From positions 1 to 20,228 of the IMG/VR virus record IMGVR_UViG_3300023284_000081: a DNA stretch of 20,228 nt. The stretch is one strand, 5' to 3'. This stretch comes from a virus. The translations under genes were made by a program, and so were the position numbers. Shown in pieces: positions 15,775-20,228 of the stretch (the stretch's first letter is position 1; each line of letters starts with the position of its first letter). The notes under the pieces are model-generated. The model did not search any database. It was not told the origin of the DNA and worked only from the letters and a program-made list of their open reading frames with translations.

Positions 15775-16014
15775 TCATGTTCCTATCGTTTGCTGCAGTT
15801 CTTGTGATCGACCCCAGAGGGCCAATAATTCATCGCGACCATCTGGACGACGTTCTTTCACGTGTGGTTTCAACCAATCCGAAACCGTAGACTTGCCACA
15901 TGGCCCAATCTTTTCCGTAATGATTGCCGCTATGCGAGCGTGTGACAGACCTTCCTCCCTAAACTCAAACGCCATCAAAACCATTTCATCTTTTCTTGGA
16001 TGTGATCTTTTCAT
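15775..16014 (-). CDS. Helix-turn-helix DNA-binding protein
   Basis: Likely a small regulator or DNA-binding accessory. From MKRSHPRKDEMVLMAF, residues about 8-45 form a plausible helix-turn-helix: FEFREEGLSHARIAAIITEK followed by CGKSTVSDWLKPHV, where the second helix has the Ser/Thr-rich recognition look. I chose ATG 16014 because GAGG stands six bases upstream; a GTG at 16053 would extend it 13 residues into the previous gene with a poor ribosome binding site. The target is unknown. Confidence 0.65.
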   Translation of the reverse strand: MKRSHPRKDEMVLMAFEFREEGLSHARIAAIITEKIGPCGKSTVSDWLKPHVKERRPDGRDELLALWGRSQELQQTIGT

Positions 16015-16037
16015 GTCCTGCCTCAACAAGTCTAAAT

Positions 16038-16259
16038 CTAAGCGAGCCGCCACCAGGTAATTTCTGAACCGCTAATGTACAGACCTTTTCCCCCGTCTTG
16101 CCAGCCACACGGCTCCACCGGCACACCACAAACCTCACGGACGCACCTCTTGCCATATAGTTCTTGGGTGTACTCTTGATGAACGGTCTTCACATCGCAC
16201 AACTGGCCGTGTTCTGGGACTTCGTTTGCCAGTGAGCGCCAACCGACGCCTTTATCCAT
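16038..16259 (-). CDS. DUF551-like small protein
   Basis: Seventy-three residues. The layout WRSLANEVPEHGQLCDVKT near the start and ITWWRLA at the end resembles DUF551-type phage proteins (WR-x-PE-x-G, ending in a Trp-containing strand). Function of that family is unknown. ATG 16259 is preferred because GAGGACTGAGGAC precedes it; a GTG at 16274, sharing a base with the upstream TAG, would add five residues. Confidence 0.6.
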   Translation of the reverse strand: MDKGVGWRSLANEVPEHGQLCDVKTVHQEYTQELYGKRCVREVCGVPVEPCGWQDGGKGLYISGSEITWWRLA

Positions 16260-16273
16260 GTCCTCAGTCCTCA

Positions 16274-16513
16274 CTAATCAAAATGCAATTCATTGCAAAT
16301 ACGCCAGGCCCTGCCATCAGCCTTGCATTGTTGTTCAACACGCTCTTGATTGTGCTGTCTTTCAATTCTGTCTTTTCTCTCATCACCGGGATTTCTAACT
16401 TGTTTGGCAATATTTATTGTTAAGACACCAGTAGAAAACACCAGAATAAAGACAATCAAAGCAATAAAATCTGCTTTCATGGTGTCAATCTCTGTTTTTG
16501 ATAGTTTATTCAT
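16274..16513 (-). CDS. Single-pass membrane protein, 79 residues
   Basis: Starts MNKLSKTEIDTMKADF and has one clear transmembrane helix at about residues 16-37 (FIALIVFILVFSTGVLTINI). A charged tail follows with many Arg, Glu and Gln and two Cys. Its ATG overlaps the TGA of the preceding 52-residue gene (ATGA), with GGAG five bases upstream. A longer reading to 16621 is an artefact because it overlaps that gene in another frame. Not similar to a holin or spanin I can name, although a lysis-related or superinfection role would fit its size. Confidence 0.65.
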   Translation of the reverse strand: MNKLSKTEIDTMKADFIALIVFILVFSTGVLTINIAKQVRNPGDERKDRIERQHNQERVEQQCKADGRAWRICNELHFD

Positions 16514-16668
16514 CCGATCTCCAGGCCACGCAAGGCATCTGCTATCTTGTCTGCTATTGCTTTGCTTTTGGTCAAAGCTACCTGATGATTTCCATATCTG
16601 GAATATATTGCGAATTTCCATCGGCCCTGTTGCATGACACCACGCACATCATATTTTTTCTCACTCAT
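16510..16668 (-). CDS. 52-residue hypothetical protein with overlaps on both sides
   Basis: Reads MSEKKYDVRGVMQQGRWKFA and ends ADKIADALRGLEIG. It shares ATGA junctions with the gene before it (16665-16668) and after it (16510-16513). CAGGAG lies eight bases upstream of the ATG. These exact overlaps make it a convincing gene despite its size. The fold looks like two strands and a helix; no family is recognised. Confidence 0.7.
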   Translation of the reverse strand: MSEKKYDVRGVMQQGRWKFAIYSRYGNHQVALTKSKAIADKIADALRGLEIG

Positions 16669-16829
16669 TTCTTATGCTCCTGTTTATCATCTTCCTCTAC
16701 AGGGTCACTGTATTTCGGATAAATCCTCTCAATCTCTGCTTTCGTCATTTTGCGCATGGGCATAAAATAATGGTCTATGTCAGCCACAAAGCCGTATAAG
16801 GGCTTTTTGTCTGGTTTCTTGTCATTCAT
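16665..16829 (-). CDS. 54-residue hypothetical charged protein
   Basis: Starts MNDKKPDKKPLYGFVADIDH and ends EEDDKQEHKK. GGAG six bases before ATG 16829 favours this start over an upstream in-frame ATG at 16868, which has no ribosome binding site. It is the first gene after the non-coding structured region. The last codons carry the ribosome binding site of the next gene, and this stretch is nearly identical to the junction at 15464-15485. Confidence 0.6.
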   Translation of the reverse strand: MNDKKPDKKPLYGFVADIDHYFMPMRKMTKAEIERIYPKYSDPVEEDDKQEHKK

Positions 16830-17080
16830 CCCCGTCTCCAAAATCATATAAATATAGTGTCTTTCCATACCAAGATCATAGACCCCTACTAAGAAAGGGG
16901 CCTTACGTGTTCCTTATGTCCATTGATACAAAACCAGCATGGTCTTTCTGCATTACGTTTGAGGGCAACCAACCTCTTGGGGTCTTTCTTAGTGCTGTTC
17001 AGTCGGGTCTAAAACCGTTGTATCTCTGCGATCTGACATTATTTGAGAGCACGTCACTGCTCGTTCGGGTTTGAGTTATA

Positions 17081-17207
17081 CAAATTGCTTTGAAGGTGGC
17101 TTCAGGATCAACCGGGTCCCGGCTTACATTCACCTTGGCTGCTTGGGGTTTGGTACCAAGACAATTATGCAAACCACACTTGCACAAGCCACCATCAAAA
17201 CAATCTG
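17081..17207 (-). ncRNA. Structured RNA element 2 (homologous to element 1)
   Basis: Arms at 17186-17207 and 17081-17102 form the same design as element 1: 13 bp, a single U-U mismatch where element 1 has its bulge, then 8 bp. The 8-bp part has different sequence yet pairs perfectly. Inner hairpins are TGCAA/TTGCA with a 7-base loop (17168-17184), CTTGG/CCAAG (17142-17160) and a CCGG/CCGG hairpin (17112-17122). It follows element 1 after a 5-base TATAA spacer and is followed by another TATAA (17076-17080). Confidence 0.65.
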
Positions 17208-17212
17208 TTATA

Positions 17213-17363
17213 CAAACTGCTTTAGTGAACGGCCCTCGGCTCATTATCGTTATGCCGAGCCTCGCCCGAATCGAACGGGCTTTAGGTTGCCTTCCGCGGA
17301 CTAGCACCTGTATTCCAACAATAGGCATGACGCACATGCTTAGGCCGTTCCTAAAACAGTCTG
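17213..17363 (-). ncRNA. Structured RNA element 1 (21-bp closing stem)
   Basis: The arms at 17343-17363 and 17213-17234 pair along 13 bp plus 8 bp with one bulged A; two of the 13 are G-U. Inside lie several hairpins: GCATG/CATGC at 17325-17339; a GC-rich arm GCCCG-TTCGATT-CGGGC at 17264-17280 that looks like a tRNA T-arm; a GGTGC/GCAACC arm at 17285-17308; and CTCGGC/GCCGAG at 17235-17259, stacked against the closing stem. TATAA flanks both ends exactly. Confidence 0.65.
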
Positions 17364-17381
17364 TTATACGGTCAGACCGAT

Positions 17382-17403
17382 AAAAACACCGCCAGAATGC
17401 GGT
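17382..17403 (-). terminator. Terminator-like hairpin inside the non-coding region
   Basis: Minus strand ACCGC-ATTCTG-GCGGT followed by GTTTTT. The stem is short (5 bp) but GC-rich and has a T-run, so it may stop or attenuate the transcript arriving from the early genes. It sits just upstream of the two large RNA elements. It could alternatively be one more structural hairpin of the same RNA. Confidence 0.45.
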
Positions 17404-17598
17404 TAGACTTGATTTCAAGAGCAGGGATAGTGATATAATCAACCTGCGCCTGGTTTCGAATCCACCGATTCCAGTACCAGTCCTTGTAAGACTGGTTAAA
17501 TCTGAGAGGCTGATTCCTGTAATGGGTTTCGGCCTCTCTTCTATCAAGAGTATGTTATTCATCATCCTCATTCAACTGTTCATTATCCGTGGATCTGT

Positions 17599-17910
17599 TT
17601 AGACAATGGATTTTCCCAATATATGGGGCCACTCCTCCTCTGTTGGCTTCCTTTCATCGCCGCAATCGATACAGGCCATTCGCGTGTATTCGCGAGGCAC
17701 TGTCATCGTTGCTTTCCATTTGTGATCTTCGCCGTTCAAGCAATCTGCTTTTTGTTCGTGGTAGACAAATAGAATCGATGTTCGGAAGATGTACAACTTC
17801 TCACACGAATGGCACTCAACCTCGTGGGGTCCGTCTTCCTCATAGCCGAAACCATCGTCATGACACACTTCCTGTGCGCTACCGCAATAGGGACATTCAA
17901 GATCACTCAT
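17599..17910 (-). CDS. Double zinc-ribbon phage protein
   Basis: A 103-residue protein of a small zinc-ribbon type seen in many phages. Two Cys pairs near the start, C6-x2-C9 and C33-x2-C36, flank the acidic HDDGFGYEEDGPHEVE. A second set comprises C57, H63, C80 and C83, within ADCLNGEDHKW and RMACIDCGDERKPTEEE. Function is unknown, perhaps protein-protein or nucleic-acid binding. Its ATG overlaps the stop of the preceding gene as ATGA. It is the last gene before the long non-coding region. Confidence 0.75.
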   Translation of the reverse strand: MSDLECPYCGSAQEVCHDDGFGYEEDGPHEVECHSCEKLYIFRTSILFVYHEQKADCLNGEDHKWKATMTVPREYTRMACIDCGDERKPTEEEWPHILGKSIV

Positions 17911-17945
17911 TGCTCTAATACCTTACTGTCTACAATAGCTTTGAT
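17903..17945. repeat. Gene-junction repeat B, 43 bases
   Basis: The second copy is at 18590-18632 with two mismatches. On the minus strand it encodes the IKAIV-x-SKVLEQ tail, its stop, and the ATGAGTGA start of the following gene. One copy ends a hypothetical gene, the other the HNH endonuclease. Confidence 0.9.
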
Positions 17946-18224
17946 AGCGCTCATAGTGCGGCCCAGTTTGAAACCACAGCCAAGTTCTGTCCCTTTGTTC
18001 TCAGTTGAAAATACTTGTACCCATTCATCGCGAAAGCTAATATAGATATTTGGTAAAGCATCCACCTGTCTCATAAGTTGAGCTGCGAGGGCGTCACGTA
18101 CCGGCTGAATTGCGTATGCGGGTGAGCATCGGTGAACACATGCTGCGTGGATATTTCCAGCCTTATTAATTTTCCATCCATCAGCCAGTTCTACTGCCTT
18201 AACTATATATTCTTTGTCATCCAT
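17907..18224 (-). CDS. Hypothetical protein with conserved ends, copy 1
   Basis: About 105 residues from MDDKEYIVKAVELADGW to AIVDSKVLEQ; family not recognised. It is a paralogue of 19102-19437: both start MDDK after an identical 36-base DNA segment and both end with an AIVDS-x-VLE-type tail. I chose ATG 18224 because GGAG lies eight bases upstream and this arrangement is conserved in both copies. An ATG at 18245 would add seven residues that are the read-through of the same repeat. The middle part of the two copies differs more, with shared IAAQ/LAAQ-x2-RQ-(I/V)D segments. Confidence 0.65.
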   Translation of the reverse strand: MDDKEYIVKAVELADGWKINKAGNIHAACVHRCSPAYAIQPVRDALAAQLMRQVDALPNIYISFRDEWVQVFSTENKGTELGCGFKLGRTMSAIKAIVDSKVLEQ

Positions 18225-18246
18225 TCTGTCTGCTCCGATATTCATT
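18211..18246. repeat. Gene-junction repeat C, 36 bases, identical copies
   Basis: The second copy is at 19424-19459. On the minus strand it carries GGAG and the ATG GAT GAC AAA start of the two paralogous genes. At the first site it follows the upstream stop; at the second it also encodes the last residues and stop of the upstream gene in another frame. Confidence 0.9.
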
Positions 18247-18487
18247 TACCTGAGACCTCAACGAGTCGCTGCCATAAATCCTCACCAAAGTAGTGTGGAC
18301 CCTCAACATCATCCTCAACTGCTTCTCGAATCAGGATAAGTAAATCTCTTCGTTCAGTAGACTCGGTTTCTGCGGCGATCATTAGCTGTTCAGCAACGTA
18401 TAGCAACCTATGAAAGTCACCGCCATTTCCCGACTCCCACGCAGTTCGTATGTGATTTAGCTCATCTCGCAATTTAGCGTTATTCAT
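18242..18487 (-). CDS. 81-residue acidic helical hypothetical protein
   Basis: Reads MNNAKLRDELNHIRTAW and continues as an all-helical, acidic protein ending WQRLVEVSGK, probably a small helical bundle. Not recognised. ATG 18487 has GGAG five bases upstream and overlaps the stop of the 36-residue membrane peptide. A longer in-frame reading to 18586 would overlap that peptide out of frame and should be discarded. Confidence 0.65.
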   Translation of the reverse strand: MNNAKLRDELNHIRTAWESGNGGDFHRLLYVAEQLMIAAETESTERRDLLILIREAVEDDVEGPHYFGEDLWQRLVEVSGK

Positions 18488-18597
18488 CATGACTCCGTTT
18501 TGCCTGGGACTAAAGCGCCAGCAATAAAAATCCCAATTAGCCCCAGAATGCCACCAGTGATCAACAGACCCCACACAGGAATACATACTTCACTCAT
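18487..18597 (-). CDS. 36-residue single-helix membrane peptide
   Basis: Reads MSEVCIPVWGLLITGGILGL and ends ALVPGKTES. Residues about 7-30 form one very hydrophobic transmembrane helix with several Gly. The ATG overlaps the TGA of the HNH gene (ATGA), and its TGA overlaps the start of the next gene, so it sits exactly in the operon. Small membrane peptides of this sort occur in phage early regions; role unknown. Confidence 0.7.
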   Translation of the reverse strand: MSEVCIPVWGLLITGGILGLIGIFIAGALVPGKTES

Positions 18598-19109
18598 TGC
18601 TCTAATACCTTACTGTATACAATAGCTTTAATGTGTTTCCAATTCTCACCACGTAATGCACCAGCTAAAGTCTTTACTGATACGCCAAAGCAACGAGCAA
18701 TATTAGCCACTGACTCGCCAGCCTTTTTTCGTTTGTGCGCTACCAACAATATTTCTTCTGTGAGAATCGCCCTGTAGTGGTCCTCTCCTTTGGCGATACG
18801 AGCACGACTTCTGTTTTCCTCAATAGGTATCCAACGGCAATTCTCGGGAAAGTAATCACAGTCTGGATCTATGCGATCTATCGACAAAGATGCATCAAAT
18901 CCGTTATGAATAGCCCATTCTCGAAACGCATCAAATGACTCTCTCCATTCCTGACACACGCCGATACCTTTTCCGCCGTAGCAATGGTATTTACTGTGGC
19001 CTTTATCCCTACACCGTCCATTCATTGAGGTCCATCGTGAATATAGGGGCGCTGTTTCAGTATCGGTGATGCTGTAATCTTTGTTGCTGTATTTATGCTG
19101 ATTACTCAC
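18594..19109 (-). CDS. HNH homing endonuclease with a captured C-terminal tail
   Basis: A 171-residue endonuclease of the phage HNH type: YSRWTSMNGRC at 23-33, the YGGKGIGVC-x-EW block at 44-55, and SIDRIDPDCDYFPENCRW at 76-93 containing the active-site-type Asp/Asn. A C-terminal helix-turn-helix (GESVANIARCFGVSVKTLAG) precedes the final tail KAIV-x-SKVLEQ. That tail is shared with the unrelated gene 17907-18224 at DNA level. Start GTG 19109 has GGAG nine bases upstream; a GTG at 19139 lacks one. The gene overlaps the upstream gene by eight bases. Confidence 0.85.
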   Translation of the reverse strand: MSNQHKYSNKDYSITDTETAPLYSRWTSMNGRCRDKGHSKYHCYGGKGIGVCQEWRESFDAFREWAIHNGFDASLSIDRIDPDCDYFPENCRWIPIEENRSRARIAKGEDHYRAILTEEILLVAHKRKKAGESVANIARCFGVSVKTLAGALRGENWKHIKAIVYSKVLEQ

Positions 19110-19437
19110 TTTCAAGAACTCCTGAATCAACAATTGCACGAATGCTGTTCATGGTGCGGTCTTCGTCATTTGCTTTTGCTATTCGCGCCATATCACCAAC
19201 ACTAAAAGCCGATCCAGACCAAACCTTTGCAGTTCCGTGTGGGTCAGAATCAACCCAAAAATTATCAAGCACATCAATCTGTCTCACAATCTGTGCTGCG
19301 ATGATGTCTTGCACCCATCCCCACGACAAATGAACTTGTTTCGGTATTCCATCTACTTCTGGATAGGTCCAATTATCAGAATCAACCTCCCAATCAATAA
19401 GCACCGCACCCTTGCGTATAACATCTTTGTCATCCAT
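19102..19437 (-). CDS. Hypothetical protein with conserved ends, copy 2
   Basis: About 111 residues from MDDKDVIRKGAVLIDWE to VDSGVLESE. Paralogue of 17907-18224, sharing the start repeat, an internal AAQ-(I/L)-(V/M)-RQ-(I/V)D segment and the tail type. The start ATG 19437 overlaps the TGA of the upstream gene by eight bases and has GGAG eight bases before it. Function unknown. The homing endonuclease lies immediately downstream, so this gene may be the left neighbour of an insertion. Confidence 0.65.
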   Translation of the reverse strand: MDDKDVIRKGAVLIDWEVDSDNWTYPEVDGIPKQVHLSWGWVQDIIAAQIVRQIDVLDNFWVDSDPHGTAKVWSGSAFSVGDMARIAKANDEDRTMNSIRAIVDSGVLESE

Positions 19438-19786
19438 TCTGTCTGCTCCGATATTCATTCATTTGGGCGATTGCTTTTCCGGCATCGATTTTTCTCTGTT
19501 CCTCACTGATCTGTTCCGGTCTGCGAGGCTTATAAGACAACTCCGGTATTTCGTAATCCTCGCCCCACCATTCATCTCTGCCGAAAAAAGTTCTGGCCTG
19601 TTTTACTAATTCGGTTCCTGTCTTGCCGGTGTGATCACACCACTTAGCATAGGACTTTGTACCTTCCAATATGTCCTCAAACAGAACACCACGGCTTATA
19701 TGGGCCTTTATCAGTCTTCTGGCAGCAACCCATCCCTGACCGCCTGATCGTTTGGGATAAGCTGATTCAATGGTTTCTGTGTCCAT
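19430..19786 (-). CDS. Replication-protein C-terminal-like domain protein
   Basis: Starts MDTETIESAYPKRSGGQGW. The pattern YPKR-x-GG-x2-W, then A-x2-LIKAHISRG, YAKWC-x3-GKTGTELVKQA and TFFGRDEWW is the C-terminal domain found on many phage replication initiators or helicase-loader proteins. Here it stands alone in 118 residues, without the usual N-terminal DNA-binding domain. The upstream gene ends in TAATG overlapping this start. The last residues (NEYRSRQNG) come from the junction repeat read in a second frame. Possible partner of replisome proteins encoded further right. Confidence 0.7.
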   Translation of the reverse strand: MDTETIESAYPKRSGGQGWVAARRLIKAHISRGVLFEDILEGTKSYAKWCDHTGKTGTELVKQARTFFGRDEWWGEDYEIPELSYKPRRPEQISEEQRKIDAGKAIAQMNEYRSRQNG

Positions 19787-19944
19787 TACATTAAGTCCAA
19801 TTCGTCCTGTAACCGCTTGATGGCCCACTCAACTGCCTCGCGTTCGCAACCTTTAAGACCCATAGTTCCGCCACCATCAAAGATAAAGCTTCTAATATTT
19901 ACGTCGTTTTCCGTTATGGTCACTACTCCAGCCTTCTCAATCAT
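19786..19944 (-). CDS. 52-residue hypothetical protein
   Basis: Reads MIEKAGVVTITENDVNIRSF and ends AIKRLQDELDLM: a few strands, a Gly-rich turn (FDGGGTMG) and a C-terminal helix. AGAGGG lies about seven bases before the ATG, and its TAA overlaps the next ATG (TAATG). No family recognised, but the coupling on its 3' side and ribosome binding site support it as real. Confidence 0.65.
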   Translation of the reverse strand: MIEKAGVVTITENDVNIRSFIFDGGGTMGLKGCEREAVEWAIKRLQDELDLM

Positions 19945-19945
19945 T

Positions 19946-20086
19946 TCAATTCCCTCTCTCACTAGTCAGATTTTGGAATACTTCGCATTCTCGTTGTTTC
20001 TTAGTCGCACACGCATATCCTATGGTCATGTTATGACGTTTACACCAGGCTAGTATGTGTTTGCCTACTTTGTTGTATGGGTCCAT
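19946..20086 (-). CDS. 46-residue hypothetical protein
   Basis: Reads MDPYNKVGKHILAWCKRHNM and ends FQNLTSERGN; basic, with three Cys and a helical first half. Its ATG shares a base with the TAA of the partial gene upstream (TAATG), and its last codons supply the ribosome binding site for the next gene. No strong ribosome binding site of its own, so it may depend on coupling. Confidence 0.6.
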   Translation of the reverse strand: MDPYNKVGKHILAWCKRHNMTIGYACATKKQRECEVFQNLTSERGN

Positions 20087-20228
20087 TATTTTATAGCCTT
20101 CAATGCTGCGCGGGCATAATCGCCTATTTGGTAGTCATCAGCATCACCGGCACCTGCCTCATCTATTTGATAAAGAAAGTTAGTCCACTGTGAATGATAT
20201 TGCCTAGACTCACGCTTATCTCCGCGCA
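20086..20228 (-). CDS. C-terminal fragment of a hypothetical gene, runs off right edge
   Basis: The last 46 residues of a protein whose start lies beyond the window, ending DDYQIGDYARAALKAIK and then TAA. It contains an acidic Gly-rich stretch (DEAGAGDADD) and a helical end. The open frame to the edge and the TAATG overlap with the next gene support it. Not recognised. Confidence 0.6.
   Translation of the reverse strand, partial: RGDKRESRQYHSQWTNFLYQIDEAGAGDADDYQIGDYARAALKAIK

Larger units (their letters stand above)
16869..17598 (-). ncRNA. Structured non-coding region, probable large RNA
   Basis: About 730 bases without a credible gene in an otherwise gapless genome. The minus strand is packed with hairpins. 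These are a 7-bp stem at 17504-17510/17532-17538; a 7-bp stem with 7-base loop at 17476-17496; a stem at 17450-17474; 5-bp stems at 17421-17447 and 17408-17419; a terminator-like hairpin at 17382-17403; two large tandem elements at 17213-17363 and 17081-17207; and smaller hairpins at 17047-17062 and 16881-16902. G-U wobble pairs conserved in both large elements indicate that the minus strand is the RNA strand. Large phage RNAs such as GOLLD and ROOL occupy similar gaps; I cannot confirm membership by eye. Confidence 0.6.

Noticed and set aside
16881-16902. Hairpin GGCCCCT/AGGGGTC as a terminator of the structured RNA
   Set aside because: A stem of 7 bp is present but neither strand has a following T-run, so I treat it only as structure.
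17264-17280. A tRNA gene suggested by the T-arm-like GCCCG-TTCGATT-CGGGC
   Set aside because: No matching 7-bp acceptor stem, D-arm with the GG loop, or normal anticodon loop can be placed around it; it is better explained as one hairpin of element 1.
16999-17571. A 190-codon open frame on the minus strand across the non-coding region
   Set aside because: The frame covers the inverted-repeat RNA elements; its repeated peptides (TDCF-x-GL, KA-x-CIT) are just the RNA stems translated. No ribosome binding site and no protein-like composition.
16869-17598. Firm naming of the region as GOLLD or ROOL RNA
   Set aside because: Size, phage context and heavy structure fit, but I cannot match consensus motifs by eye; a covariance-model search is needed before using either name.
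18488-18586. N-terminal extension of the 81-residue helical protein to 18586
   Set aside because: The added residues are the 36-residue membrane peptide read in the wrong frame; the good ribosome binding site lies at ATG 18487.

Overview
This window is part of a tailed double-stranded DNA phage or prophage genome. Every gene I can support reads on the minus strand, so transcription runs from right (20228) to left (1). The head and packaging proteins are of the P22/Sf6 podovirus type: coat, scaffold, a roughly 700-residue portal and an Sf6 gp2-like large terminase. A proteobacterial host, probably a gammaproteobacterium, is a reasonable inference, supported by the YbcO (DUF1364) and DUF1367 genes known from lambdoid phages. 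Host species and lifestyle (no integrase or repressor is seen) cannot be read from the window.

Regions in order of transcription. (1) 20228-17599: a tightly packed early run of very small genes joined by ATGA, TAATG or 8-base stop/start overlaps. It includes a replication-protein C-terminal-like domain, an HNH homing endonuclease, a 36-residue membrane peptide and a zinc-ribbon protein. (2) 17598-16869: about 730 bases with no credible gene but dense RNA secondary structure. It contains two tandem elements closed by 21-base-pair stems that keep pairing through compensatory changes and are separated by identical TATAA spacers. This is the most interesting part of the window and looks like a structured non-coding RNA. 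(3) 16829-13870: small accessory genes (a one-helix membrane protein, a DUF551-like protein, a helix-turn-helix protein, a Cys4 protein), a second HNH endonuclease, then a DUF1367 - YbcO nuclease - PD-(D/E)XK nuclease cluster. (4) 13862-13798: a strong intrinsic terminator followed by a candidate extended -10 promoter, separating the early/middle genes from the late genes. (5) 13673-5818: virion appendage and decoration-type proteins, including a tandem pair of paralogous fibre proteins and a 32-residue Lys/Arg-rich peptide. (6) 5774-1: small terminase candidate, large terminase, a Cys-rich small protein, portal, scaffold and the N-terminal 237 residues of the coat protein, which runs off the left edge.

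A recurring theme is that short, near-identical DNA segments (22 to 43 bases) sit exactly on gene boundaries and carry the stop codon, ribosome binding site and next start. They join otherwise unrelated genes, as if the phage swaps genes through shared junction sequences. Several small genes come from reading the overlaps directly, and several starts were moved inward to the codon with a good ribosome binding site.
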